Shown here piece after piece: positions 22,690 to 33,117 of a stretch of DNA of 64,000 nt (position 1 is the stretch's first letter; each line of letters starts with the position of its first letter). This DNA is from Incurvaria masculella. Its lineage: Eukaryota > Arthropoda > Insecta > Lepidoptera > Incurvariidae. Where the stretch lies: assembly GCA_946894095.1 (NCBI GenBank), contig OX335655.1:17856001-17920000 (forward strand), given 5' to 3'. Position numbers and translations under genes: made by a program. Under the pieces are notes generated by a model. It did not search any database and was not told the origin of the DNA. It worked only from the letters and a program-made list of their open reading frames with translations.

Positions 22690-22988
22690 AAAAAAAACCG
22701 GCCAAGTGCGAGTCGGACTCGCACACGAAGGGTTCCGTACCATCGTAAAATATTTGATACAAAAAAATCACGTTTTTTGTATGGAGGAGTAATTTTAATT
22801 ATAAAATAAATTATAATTATTTTTTAATTTTAGTTGTTATAGCGGCAAAATAAATACATACTCTGTGGAAATTTCAGCTGTCTATCTGTTAAGGTTACTG
22901 AGATACAGCCCTGTGACAGACGGACGGACGGACAGCGGAGGCTTAGTAATAGGGTTCCGTTGGCACCCTTTGGTTACGGAACACTAAA
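22690..22988 (-). mobile_element. Element A, copy 5
   Basis: Full layout in reverse: AAAACCGGCCAAGTGCGAGT, GGTTCCGTACCATCG, body, only three GGAC units (22918-22932), GCGGAGGCTTAGTAATAGGG and the left-end hairpin. Confidence 0.92.
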
Positions 22989-23063
22989 AAGCCATTCGAT
23001 TTTTCCTGACTTCTCTCACATTCAATCCCACCATTTACCCCTATATAGGTAGGTTAGCGTGGG

Positions 23064-23437
23064 TTTTTTTTTATATGACTGGACATGGATGGCTAATACC
23101 ACACCTTCTGTCATGGTATTAGCCCAACACACCACATGGGAACTAGGTGCCATGCCTGGACCTTCCTTATATTGCAGGGCTACATTGAACTGGATGGAAA
23201 ACACGGACAATTTTCATTGCCGCTTCGACCATCGTTCATCCAATGCGATCGGGCGGGATAAACCCTACCACCTAGTAAGTAAGGAAGGGGACCTACAGTT
23301 TAACGTGGAATCCGAACCACGGCCAGCCTCTCTCAACGGTCGAATGGTCACCCATCCAAGACCATACCGGACCCAGCGTTGCTTTACTTCGGAGAGCGAT
23401 CGCCGAAGTGTCGCGCCACTGGGCCACTGAGGCTGAC
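23064..23437 (-). mobile_element. SINE B5S, best full-length copy
   Basis: Minus-strand order: an A-box-like GTGGCCCAGTGGCGCGAC, then CTCTCCGAAGTAAAGCAACG and TCTTGGATGGGTGACC, which line up with the internal control region and box C of 5S rRNA. Then CGTGGTTCGGATTCCACG, the B body and an A-rich tail (T-run at 23064-23072). This copy shows best that the promoter head is of 5S type. The first bases of the head have been amplified into a minisatellite. Confidence 0.85.
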
Positions 23438-23583
23438 AAACTGGGCCACTGAGGCTGACACTGGGCCACTGAGGCTGACAAACTGGGCCACTGAGGCTGA
23501 CACTGGGCCACTGAGGCTGACAAACTGGGCCACTGAGGCTGACACTGGGCCACTGAGGCTGACACTGGGTCACTGAGGCTGAC
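23418..23583. repeat. Minisatellite grown from a SINE 5' end
   Basis: Eight copies of ACTGGGCCACTGAGGCTGAC start at 23418, 23440, 23460, 23482, 23502, 23524, 23544 and 23564. Spacing alternates 22 and 20 bp, i.e. three 42-bp dimers followed by single units. The unit equals the first bases of the adjoining SINE. Opposing open frames with repeated peptides across it are artefacts. Confidence 0.95.
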
Positions 23584-23778
23584 AATAATGGTGGGTATAA
23601 GTTAACTATAATTGATGGTGCGAATCAAGGTTTACGTAGAGATGCAGACTATATCAACCGAACGGACAGACATACTCCAGATGTTGGACGTTGGGTTAGT
23701 ATTCATGTTGATAGGTATAATGTGAAATTGGATTTGAGCAAAATGTTAACTGAATTCGCCACCTTGACTAAAATCTAA
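23563..23778 (+). other. Open frame of 71 codons, unrecognised
   Basis: From the last minisatellite unit an uninterrupted frame without an early ATG runs to a TAA at 23776-23778. The predicted C-terminal half (RWVSIHVDRYNVKLDLSKML) looks protein-like, but no family is recognised and length alone is not significant. It could be the tail of an old element or chance. Confidence 0.15.
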
Positions 23779-24291
23779 AAAATCTCGTACGTGCCCTCTG
23801 TCCATAATCGTAGACTAACTTACTCTTACGTAGTTAATCTATGCCATAACAATAAATAGTAAATTAGGCGAGTAAATTTACCATGGTAAATCCGCAGCCC
23901 TGACCTCTGTCTTTCTTCTCAGAGATTGAAATCTGCATGTCCGTTGAGAATGCGTGTCACTCCATGTTTTGGAACCCATGTAAAACGGCAATTGCCGGGT
24001 GCATGGAGTTAACTGGGGCTGAACCAGCGTACAACGTGAGAAAATATGTGAATAAATTCGATCAAAAAACTGATCAGAAATAATTGCCAACTATTCTCAC
24101 CAGTAAGAGCGCAGAAGGTATAACGTAAACTTTTCTGAATTGATCGAGCTCCTTCACATAATATCTCACATTTTACGCCGGTAACCCCCCCTGGGCTCAA
24201 AGCAACGCATAAACCACAACTGGCATAAACGAATGAAATATTGTCGAAGCGACACTGAAATATTGTTTCCGTTTTTTCCCCAGGTTTAATT
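23779..24291. other. No gene recognised
   Basis: Unique DNA, nothing identified. Confidence 0.4.
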
Positions 24292-24349
24292 TAGCCGTGC
24301 TTATTAAAATGGAAGGTCGTAGACCTAGTTCCTTCGGGAATATGTGTTA
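24292..24349 (+). mobile_element. SINE BtRNA, short fragment
   Basis: TAGCCGTGCTTATTAAAATG and CCTTCGGGAATATGTG belong to the BtRNA body. The fragment stops at the D element that follows. Confidence 0.6.
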
Positions 24350-24901
24350 TTAAGGTGGGCCTTCCCGCTCAACTCCCCATACAAACGGGGAAAGAAGATC
24401 ACGGCCGTATTTCTTGTCAGAAATTCAAAATTTTATTCAAAATTGCTTTATCTGATCGAAATAGATGTCTGATTACATCTACATCATTGTACAATTGTGT
24501 TTGGTTTCTAAGTTATAAGGTCCGAAAGTTAGATTTTTTCGCGCGTTTTATACAATATCTTTGGAGGTGGATTACTCAACGATAAAATGTATACATCTTA
24601 AAAAGATTAGTCATCAGTCATAGTTTGTTTCATGAAAATTTGAAATCAATTTAGTGTTTGTTAGATTTTTGACTACAGCGGTCGTGGTTTGCTTTTAGCT
24701 ATGAGTCGTTATGTAATAAAATGTATCCTAAATCTTACCAAATCAAACACTATGCGCATTGTCTGCTTTGTGGACATGTTGCATCCTTCTAATCACGGAG
24801 CCTGTCTTTATTTTTTAAACAGAGTAGGTTGCAGAGCGCAATAGCACGGTTTTGTACCGTGCGCGCGAACGAGTTAGACCCGCCGGGAAGGGTCACCTTA
24901 A
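24350..24901 (+). mobile_element. TTAA-flanked MITE D, copy 2 (subfamily with CCTTCCCG end)
   Basis: Ends TTAAGGTGGGCCTTCCCGCT and CGGGAAGGGTCACCTTAA with TTAA at both sides. Several internal differences are shared with the outer D at 57680-59148 (GGGAAGG end, CAACGATAAA), defining a subfamily. Confidence 0.9.
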
Positions 24902-25336
24902 CCACCCAGTTCCGTTACAAACATAACTACATACGTTAAATTTATTACGGTAAACTAGTCCATAACCCTCGATTAATAATATTCTCTATAACTCAGTCGC
25001 CTTCAGTTCTTATCGCTAAACAGTTTGGCCTATCTGGCACATAAACCAAGATACAGCCTCCATGCTCGACGTTGTTGCAAGATGGCGAGAGCCAACTTGG
25101 AGAGGCGTCTGGTAACGGGCCGGGCAGTTGGCCCCTCAGATTTAAAAATGAAGAAGATGTGCCATCTAGCGAGTTTATTATGCGACCTGCTGTCGCAAAC
25201 TTTCTGTCGCTTCTGTGGTTGACAACACCGGCGACATTCTGCATTGCTTATGCAGGCGTGTGGTGAGTTCCACGACGAACGACTAAAAGCCAAAAGTCGG
25301 ACAGGCCGGACACGCAAATGTTTGCCCCATAGATAT
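24902..25336. other. No gene recognised
   Basis: Several overlapping short frames on both strands, none convincing. Confidence 0.4.
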
Positions 25337-25534
25337 AACCGGCCAAGTGCGAGTCGTATTCGCACACGAAGTATTCCGTACCATCGTACAAGATTTAACA
25401 AAAAAAATCACCTTTTTTATGTTAGCTGTTTGTTGTTATAGCGGCAAAATAAATACACCCTCTGTCAAAATTTGCGCGGACCGCGGAAAGCGGACATTCC
25501 GTTAGCACCCTTTGGGTACGGAACCCTAAAAAGG
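25337..25534 (-). mobile_element. Element A, copy 6 (lacks the GGAC array)
   Basis: AACCGGCCAAGTGCGAGTCG at one end and GGGTACGGAACCCTAAAAA at the other. The GTTATAGCGGCAAAATAAAT block is present, but the tetranucleotide array and its flanks are deleted and replaced by GCGCGGACCGCGGAAAGCGG. Confidence 0.85.
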
Positions 25535-25829
25535 AAGGAGATATGGCATCGAGCGCACCTACTATGGAACCCGCTGTCTCCAATTTAAAAAAAAACCAAC
25601 CCAACTTAAACGTACGGTCGTTTCCTCTCAATTGTATACACTGGAAAGAGAAGGAATTCCTGAGTCCCTTTTACTCTATGGTTGACTTCAGCATGCCGGA
25701 AAGAGATCTTAAATTTGTCTCTATTTCAGGTGTATAGATTTCAGACAAAACTACCATACATGCCACATGCAAACATAGTCGCAAACTTATTGGAGGGTTT
25801 GTGTGGGTGGGAACTGACTTTACGAACTC

Positions 25830-26195
25830 ATTTTTAGGATTCCGTACCCAAAGGGTGAAAACGGAACCCTATTACTAAGCCTCCGGTGTCCGTCCGTCCG
25901 TCCGTCCGTCCGTCCGTCCGTCCGTCCGTCCGTCCGTCTGTCCGTCCGTCCGTCCGTCCGTCCGTCCGTCCGTCTGTCGCAGGGCTGTATCTCAGTAACG
26001 GTAAAAGGTAGACAGCTGAAATTTTCACAGAGTGTGTATTTATTTTCCGCTATAACAACAAAATAAGTAAGATTAAAAAATAATTAAAATTAAAGGGGGC
26101 TCCCATACAAAAAACGTGATTTTTCTGTTTTTTTTTTTCTACGATGGTACGGAACCCTTCGTGTGCGAGTCCGACTCGCACTTGGCCGGTTTTTA
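25830..26195 (+). mobile_element. Element A, copy 7 (long CCGT array)
   Basis: Complete copy with roughly 20 CCGT units at 25888-25975, one of the longest arrays in the window. Opposite-strand frames over the array give repeated Thr-Asp-Gly-Arg peptides and are artefacts. Confidence 0.93.
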
Positions 26196-26647
26196 GATCA
26201 CAATCGCGATCGGTGGCGATGTTTCGACTGTGTGGCATACGATGCCCCACTCGCATACAATTATATGGTAATTTTGACCATACAGTGAAGACACGAGATC
26301 GACCGCGTGCCGCTTTTCCCTCCTTTCTCTTCAGTGGTTTGTCCGTATACGGCAGTAAAAGCCGTGCGGCAACCCTATCCTGGACTCACTAACGCTTCTC
26401 CTTCCTTCACTCCTCTGTGGTTTGCTCCTACGGTTGGCTCACATCTCGTGCGTTGAGCAAGTCACGACCCGCGCCGCGCCTCGGGCAAGGAGTAATCTAA
26501 TGTCTGCGGGCGGAGAGGCACGGCCCAGCAATAATTAGTGCCTACGCGCCTGCTCTTATGTGTACGTATCTGGGTCCCGCAGTGTCGACTCTTGACCGTG
26601 GAAGATGCTGCAGTGACCCAAGAGATGTACCTACCCGTCTAGGTTAC
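26196..26647. other. No gene recognised; locally G+C rich
   Basis: 26430-26540 is CpG-rich. No gene signature. Confidence 0.4.
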
Positions 26648-26958
26648 CAAAAAATCGGCCAAGTACAAGTCGGACTCGCACACGAAGGGTTCCGTACCAC
26701 CGTAGAAGATTTAACACCAAAAAATCATGTTTTTTGTATGGGAGCCCCCTTTAATTTTTATATTAAATTAATTTTACCTATTTGTTGTTATAGCGGCAAA
26801 ATCAATATGCACCGAGTGATAATTTCAGCTGCCTACCTATAACGGTTCATGAGATACTGCCCTGTGACAGAGGGACGGACGGACGGACGGATGGACGGAC
26901 GGAGGGACAGCGGAGGCTTAGTAATAGGGTTCCGTTAGCACCCTTTGGATACGGAACG
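26648..26958 (-). mobile_element. Element A, copy 8
   Basis: Right-end palindrome changed to GTACAAGTCGGACTCGCAC, so its stem is imperfect. The GGAC array is interrupted by GGAT and GGAG units (26875-26908), a sign of age. Confidence 0.9.
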
Positions 26959-27085
26959 CGAACGAATTCAGTGACTTTCTTGGACGGTTGTGCTCGAACG
27001 TTTGGGACTCCTAAGCAAAGGATCCAACTAACAAACCCGTTAGTTATAATGGGGCACAATACATGTTAAAGATGATGGAACTTGC

Positions 27086-27466
27086 CTAGCATACCAGAGG
27101 TCTGGGTTCAAATCCTCACCACGTTCATGCACCACTTTCATTCTCTTTCTGAGTTGCAAGTGCATTTCGTCACGAACGCAAGCTGCGCCATGGTTCGGAA
27201 TCCATGTAAAACTGTAGGTCCCCTTCCCATACTAGGTAGTAGGGCTTGAGACCGCCCGGGATGGTACCGTCGCCTTGGATGAAAAAGATGGTCGAACGGC
27301 TATGAAAAAAATTGTCCGTGTTTTCCATCAAGTTCAATGTAGCCGTGCTCATAAATGGAAGGTCATAGCACGGCAACTAATTCCTTCGGGAACGTGGTGT
27401 ATTGGGATAATATAACAGTGCTTGTATGGTATTACCCATCCATGTCAAGTTGCATAAAAAAACATT
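27086..27466 (+). mobile_element. SINE BtRNA, near full length
   Basis: Starts within the tRNA-like head (CCTAGCATACCAGAGGTCTG, then the B-box GGGTTCAAATCC, an exact match to GGTTCAANNCC), followed by the whole body to CATGTCAAGTTGCATAAAAA. The first ~25 bp with the A-box are missing or degraded. Confidence 0.85.
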
Positions 27467-27544
27467 TTTTTTTTCTGATACGTATATCCGTATAGCTAAA
27501 GTAGCAGAAACATGTTCTATGCAGGTTTGCTGGACTTTGTTGCT

Positions 27545-28490
27545 TTAAATTATTATTTATTATTATTATTTATTATTTAAGCCTTTTTAGCACACATATT
27601 ACAATATATTTTTTTTACCTAAAGTTATCTTATATAGCTCTAGTGCCACCCACTGCAGGACTTAGGCCTCTCTCAACCTTAGAGGTTTTGAGGTTGTGGT
27701 CATTTTCCTCCCTGGGTGACCAACCCTACCTGGGAGTAGATACTTGTAGTATCATTTCATATCAGTTACACTGACTGACACATGACTTTAACTATAGCAG
27801 TATTGTACAAAAAGGTAATCATGGTGAGTCCCGAAAACAATTTACAATATTAATATTAAGCACACAGTTATACATATACACAATACAGAAATCAAATATA
27901 AACGCAATACATTCTCTCTGTGTTTTTTTTGTCCTTTTTTTTGGTCTTTTTATTATTTTTTTATAGCCTGTTTTTTTATATATATATTTTTTTAGTCTCT
28001 TTTCTCCTTATTCGCTTATTTTCCATTTTTTTTCTTTTTTTTTTCCACATCAGTTTCTATAATTTCATGCTATCTTAATTCTAAAAGATTCGTATTATAC
28101 GTGAAAATGTTTCTGTTTCTAAGTCTATTTATATATAAATATTTTTGTCTTAACCATTCACTCACTCTTTATGCTCTCACTTCATATAACAAATAAACTT
28201 TTCACTTTTCACTTAAATTATAGCAATCTTTATTTCTATCTATATATCATCATACGGCCTCCCTTTTCTATCCTGTCTACTAGGATCAACAAAGGATTGT
28301 TGATCCAGAACGAGAGTTGTGATCCATTCTCGATACGAGTTCGTCAACCTGGAATACTTTCCCACAATTATGTGTTCGTCCGTTTCGCGCCTCTTCAACT
28401 CACGCGTGCCCTCGGGATAGAGGCGTACTGTAATTTGAGACCGAAATTGGGTGCAATAATTGGAAGAAATGGGTGGAAGTTAACTTCTCG
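27545..28490 (-). mobile_element. Probable LINE 3' region, unclassified
   Basis: On the minus strand an open frame of ~80 codons (28486 down to 28247, ending just after an RKGRPYDDI peptide) is followed by a long AT-rich stretch and a tail of TAATAA-type units (27545-27580 on the plus strand). This layout resembles the end of a non-LTR retrotransposon, but I do not recognise the peptide, and chance is possible. Confidence 0.3.
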
Positions 28491-28867
28491 GAAAATATCG
28501 ACATTATGTAAATTTTGTTTGGAATTGGCCATTCGACGTTGGCATAAATAAGAATTAGTGATGACTTTAATTGGTCCGTTTGGTTCCGTTCAAGATGGGC
28601 TTTCACGGCTTGTGTTTAGTTTTATTATTTAAAATATTCGACATACCTAAGTACAGTTGCCTCAATATCATCTGTCACGGCCAAAACATACCTTTGTCAA
28701 TTGCAGCCATTGTGAAATCGTTTGGTCATGACGACGACGACGCCGCGACGTTCCAAATTGGCGTTGCGTCGATTTCCGTCTTGTAACGAAGCACAAATCG
28801 TTTGTAAATGATAAAAATCGTCCAATACATTTCCAGGGAAGGGCACGAAACAGAGAGCATTCAAATG
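28491..28867. other. No gene recognised
   Basis: Unique DNA, nothing identified. Confidence 0.4.
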
Positions 28868-29030
28868 GATAGAGTCAGTCAGTCAGTCAGCGTGTTTGCG
28901 TCCACTGCTGGACATACGCCACTCAATTTTTTTTTTCAGTTCTCCCAGCCTTCACCACTGCTTTCCGCCGACGCACTTGATGTCGGGTGGTCTTCCCACA
29001 CCGTTTTCCTGGATGGATATGGAATGGATA
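28868..29030 (-). pseudogene. RTE-type LINE, last fragment with tetranucleotide tail
   Basis: On the minus strand the frame reads DIKCVGGKQW and then a stop, whereas the relative at 61673-62013 continues. The 3' end is the microsatellite complementary to GTCAGTCAGTCAGTCAG (28874-28890). Deletions and stops make it a dead fragment of about 160 bp. Confidence 0.7.
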
Positions 29031-30510
29031 GAGACGGTGCTCCGATGACGACCGAGACGTTGCTGGTCGCTGCGATGCGTGATTTTGGAACTATGCTCCT
29101 TATAGCGGGTTTTACGGATGTAAGCAAGGCGGTAAAATGTATCCTAGACTCTTAGATTAAAAATTGAATTCTTTTTTCTTTTTTGTCTAAGATCCTAGAC
29201 ACATTTGCTGTCAAATATACAGTGACTATGGCAATCTTTAAGGAACTATCTACCATGCCAGCAACATACTTGGATTACACGGTTAAATTGAACCAGACGA
29301 TAAATATTCGAACCTCGAACGAGCGATCCCTTAGCGATGCACGGGATCAAAGGCAATGGTGGTCCCACTGCATTTCTTTTTAATTGCCGGAACCCTCACA
29401 GCACATTCACGAAAATGTTCCATGAACGTGCTTCGTACCGTTTCCCCACAAGCTACTAAGGTTAAACTCGACTTGTATCGGTTTCAACGGGGCTAGCGGC
29501 GACACGCGTCACCGTGCTTTATAGGCATGTGCAGTCAAGAAAATTTTGCATGCAACGAGCAATTGGAAAGTTGATGAATTCATTGAAAACTCGCTTTAAA
29601 TAAAACTAAAGGTAATCTTAATTAATTTTCGAGTAATCAAGTTGGGGCATCAAGTGCATCGAGAGATCTGTTCTGCTGCTTTCTCTTGAATTGGGACTGA
29701 GTTTTAAGTATTGGTTAACTCATTATCATGCATAGTGATATCCCATCTCTATAGTGTAGTAGTTTAAAGATTCAAATTTAAGAATGTTTAGAAGTAGTAT
29801 ACAATCGGACCCGATAAATCTAACATTAGATAAACGGAAAAAATACGTATTTCCTATTTGCATTACGATAACCGCGGTTCCGCCCGCGTTAAAGTCAAAC
29901 TAAAACAGACACATGACGTATTTATCTCATATTTAATTCCGCTGCATAGACCTTAAGTACCTTGGAGTTATAGCAAGTAGTTGTGTAAAGAATCGGGTTA
30001 TATGTAGTTATAAACAATTTCAAAATTGGGTAAGAGGTTCTCAAGTTGAAGCGGAAACACAGGCCGGCACGTGTAAGAAGTGGACTTTAATAAAAGTTAG
30101 TGAAAGGTACTAAGCAGAACCTTCTCTTCGTAACGGACATGGAGCGTTTTTAAATAAATAAAAGTGAATTGTCAACTTTTATATAATTTTTATAAGCACC
30201 AGTTGTCCGAAACGGTGCAATACAGCTAACCGAGAGTAAAATAAATGGTCATTAGAAAACGAAACTACACACTTAGCGAGCACCGAAGGAATAACTCCCA
30301 TCAAAGAAAAACCAACCGAGATAATGGCAACAGCCGTATTGTTCGAGCGCTTTCTCCGAGATGCTGTATCATTTCATAGTACAGCCGAGAATAATAGGTT
30401 GCGGAGGCAGAGCCGTCTTCCCTGTACTGTTTGCGGTGACAACTTTCCCCACATTGTCCACTTCTCTGTCCGCCGATAATTACACCTTCGCCATCGAGTT
30501 ATGATATCAG
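29031..30510. other. Long stretch without recognised features
   Basis: AT-rich unique sequence. No frame longer than ~66 codons and no repeat family seen. Confidence 0.45.
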
Positions 30511-30905
30511 AGCCTGTAGTCCCAGTTGTCACCTTAAATGGCGTTTACGCCAAACCATAGCCTGCTGTATTGTTTTGTGTTTGTGTGTGTGTTATACGAA
30601 AACACAAAACTATACAGCAGGCTATGGCCAAATCGATCGACTGGCGTTTTCGAATGTATGGAGAAATTGAAGAGCGCGCGCAGTGGGCGTTAATCGAACT
30701 AACAATTGCGAGTCCGAGTTTGATTTGACAGCTTACTCAACGTTGCCGTAAATACTTCGACGTTGCCGTTTACGCCCACTCCGCGTTTTCATACAAATCG
30801 GAAGTCCGGACAGAATATATAGTAAAAACTTGTATGGAGTTCGACGTTTTTACGGAAAACGCCAGTCGATCGGTTTGCCGTAAACGCCAATTTAGGTGAG
30901 AACTC
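30511..30905 (+). mobile_element. Foldback element C, copy 2 (complete)
   Basis: The left end (AGTTGTCACCTTAAATGGCG, TTTACGCCAAACC) and right end (GGTTTGCCGTAAACGCCAAT, TTAGGTGAGAACT) are inverted repeats of ~45 bp, making this the most complete C copy. Non-coding. A second small hairpin is inserted near its left end. Confidence 0.8.
30555..30627. repeat. Nested 73-bp hairpin insertion inside element C
   Basis: CCATAGCCTGCTGTAT at 30555-30570 and its exact complement at 30612-30627 enclose a second matched block (GTTTTGTGTTT against AAACACAAAAC) and a TG-rich loop. The sequence is absent from C copies 1 and 3, so it was inserted or arose later. Confidence 0.8.
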
Positions 30906-31133
30906 AGACTGACCACTCTGTAGAGTCCGCGGTCATACTCGCTCAACTACAATACCGTGTTCCGATCTTGGATGGAATAATAACGTTCCGATAGAGGGAG
31001 TGCGGTCGTAGGAGCGGGCAGCATAGGCACCGAGGCAGTTGAGTGCTATAATGTTTAAATGTTACATCAAGTTTGTTCCCATTGGTGTGCCACCCAGACA
31101 CGAGTTAACCAAACGAGCTTGTATCCAAAACTG

Positions 31134-31457
31134 TTTTTAGGGTTCCGTACCCAAAGGGTGAAAACGGAACCCTATTACTAAGCCTCCGCTGTCCGTCCGT
31201 CCGTCTGTCCGTCCGTCCGTCCGTCTGTCCGTCTGTCACAGGGCTGTATCTCAGTAACCGTAACAGATAGACAGCTGAAATTTTCACAGAGTGTGTATTT
31301 ATTTTGCCGCTATAACAACAAATAGGTAAGATTAAAAAATAATTAAAATTAAAGGGGGCTCCCATACAAAAAACGTGATTTTTTTGTTTTTTTTTTTCTA
31401 CGATGGTACGGAACCCTTCGTGTGCGAGTCCGACTCGCACTTGGCCGGTTTTTTTAT
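31134..31457 (+). mobile_element. Element A, copy 9
   Basis: Complete and close to the consensus. Its (CCGT/CTGT)n array spans 31190-31237. Nearly identical through the body to copies 7 and 13, which suggests one recently active lineage. Confidence 0.94.
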
Positions 31458-32070
31458 AATACACCGGTGTAGGTGGCTGTGCCGAGATACCAAAGGTAAA
31501 GAATCCCGAGGTCCCAGAGAATCAGCGCGACAGAGAAAAGTATTTGAGAAACGGTTGGGTCACAAAAGTCAAAATGTTTACCATACTTTTCTAATTATCT
31601 GCGGCTAGTGGTCCGACTATGATGGATTAGAAGGACTAAGGGATGCAAGATCCATGGAGCACCGCCCATGATAGTACCGGTGGAACATTCTCAGCGACCC
31701 TACAGCCCATCTGTGAGTCTAAGCTGCCGGTGAGTTTCCAGTATCGAATATGACTGCTGTGTTAAGTCAAAGGACGCCAACAAGTACTAAGGATTGGTTT
31801 CCCATTTCTTGGATTCTATCACCGGCCTTATCTATGATTTATGCAGAAGTATTTGCGCCGATAAGAAAAACCTAAGAAACGCATAGGATGTGAGTGTTTT
31901 TTTGTAATCTGGGCCGTGGATGCAATAACATTTCGAAAACCCACGCATTTGGATTCATTGCAGCCTAGTAGGTCAAGGTGGTCGGATACCGGTACGACAT
32001 TGCCTTGGAAGCTTTCTCGGGACTGGTGCATCCTACCTCGGCAGTCAGCATCGCGTCTTGATAAAGTTGA
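31458..32070. other. No gene recognised
   Basis: Contains a ~100-bp stretch (31606-31780) vaguely like other repeats here but not assignable. Confidence 0.35.
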
Positions 32071-32166
32071 AGTACTAGCTTCTATCTTCTATGTACTAGC
32101 TTCTATCTTCTATGTACTAGCTTCTATCTTCTATGTACTAGCTTCTATCTTCTATGTACTAGCTTC
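32071..32166. repeat. 21-bp tandem repeat, about 4.6 copies
   Basis: GTACTAGCTTCTATCTTCTAT is repeated head to tail with essentially no change, immediately upstream of the LINE frame end. The multiple of three keeps reading frames open across it, so the repeated-peptide frame is not evidence of a gene. Confidence 0.95.
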
Positions 32167-32169
32167 TTC

Positions 32170-32451
32170 GAGAACAGCTGGTGCCGCCGCGGCCGGAGCG
32201 GCAAATACAAAGACCTTTTAAAGGGCTTTGAATTTGTCGCGTTTGCGGTAGAAACGTTCGGGCCGTGGAGCGCAGACGCAAAGGCTTTCTCGGAGAGACT
32301 TTGTGTCAAATTAAGGGAGGAAACCGGGGTCCCACAATCGGGGGCCTACTTTTACCAAAAAATTTGTCTGGCCATTCAGCGCGGGAACGCCGCTAGTGTT
32401 CTAGGAACATTCAAAAAAGACGTTGCAGAGGAATATTTAAATTTAGTTTAG
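32170..32451 (+). pseudogene. Non-LTR retrotransposon ORF, C-terminal end
   Basis: The frame ending at the TAG of 32449-32451 encodes a segment with GKYKDLLKGFEFVAFAVETF, then GPWSADAKAF and LAIQRGNAASVLGTF. This fits the C-terminal motif (FVPxAVETxGxWG ... QRGNAxSxLGT) found in many invertebrate LINE polyproteins downstream of the reverse transcriptase. The Ala-rich lead-in (AGAAAAGAA) is in another frame, implying a frameshift near 32200. The reverse transcriptase and endonuclease are absent, so only a 5'-truncated relic remains. It ends ~125 bp before transposon G copy 1. Clade not assigned. Confidence 0.7.
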
Positions 32452-32639
32452 TTATAGTTATGTTAATTTTTGTTATGAAATATTGTTTTCGATTAAATTG
32501 AATTTCAAATTTAACTTTTCCATTAATAATTGTGTAATTGGAACCATGTTTCTTATCGCGCGTTTGGCGGATGAGGCGAGGGGTTAGTCACTCGAGCAAA
32601 AAGTGTACACCAGATTCCCAGTAGTCAAGATTTCCTTGG

Positions 32640-33010
32640 GATTTCTAGATTCCTAAAGATTTCCAAAGACTACTAAAGATTCTTAGAGATTCCTAAAGAT
32701 TCCTAAAGATTTCCAAAGACTACCAAAGATTCCTGGAGATTCCTAAAGATTTCCAAAGACTACTAAAGATTCTTAGAGATTCCTAAAGATTTCCAAAGAC
32801 TACCAAAGATTCCTGGAGATTCCTAAAGATTTCCAAAGACTCCAAAGATTCTTGGAGATTCCTAAAGATTTCCAAAGACTACTAAAGATTCTTGGAGATT
32901 CCTAAAGATTTCCAAAGACTACCAAAGATTCTTGGAGATTTCAAATATACTGGGATTTCGTAAGATTTCTGAGGACTACCAAAGATTCCTAGAGACTACC
33001 AAAGATTACC
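32640..33010. repeat. Left subterminal minisatellite of G copy 1
   Basis: Units of ~40 bp, core GATTCCTAAAGATTTCCAAA followed by GACTACCAAAGATTCTTGGA, imperfectly repeated about seven times. G copy 2 has fewer units. Confidence 0.88.
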
Positions 33011-33117
33011 TGGATTTTTTAAGGACTACCAACACATTTTGGGTACATTCCAATGATTTCGGGATTTCTAAAGATTCTTAGTGACCACAAACGATTCATA
33101 GAGACTTATAATTGCGC

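Noticed and set aside
23265..23585. Frames on both strands with repeated peptides
   Set aside because: Caused by the 20/22-bp minisatellite, which keeps several frames open at once.
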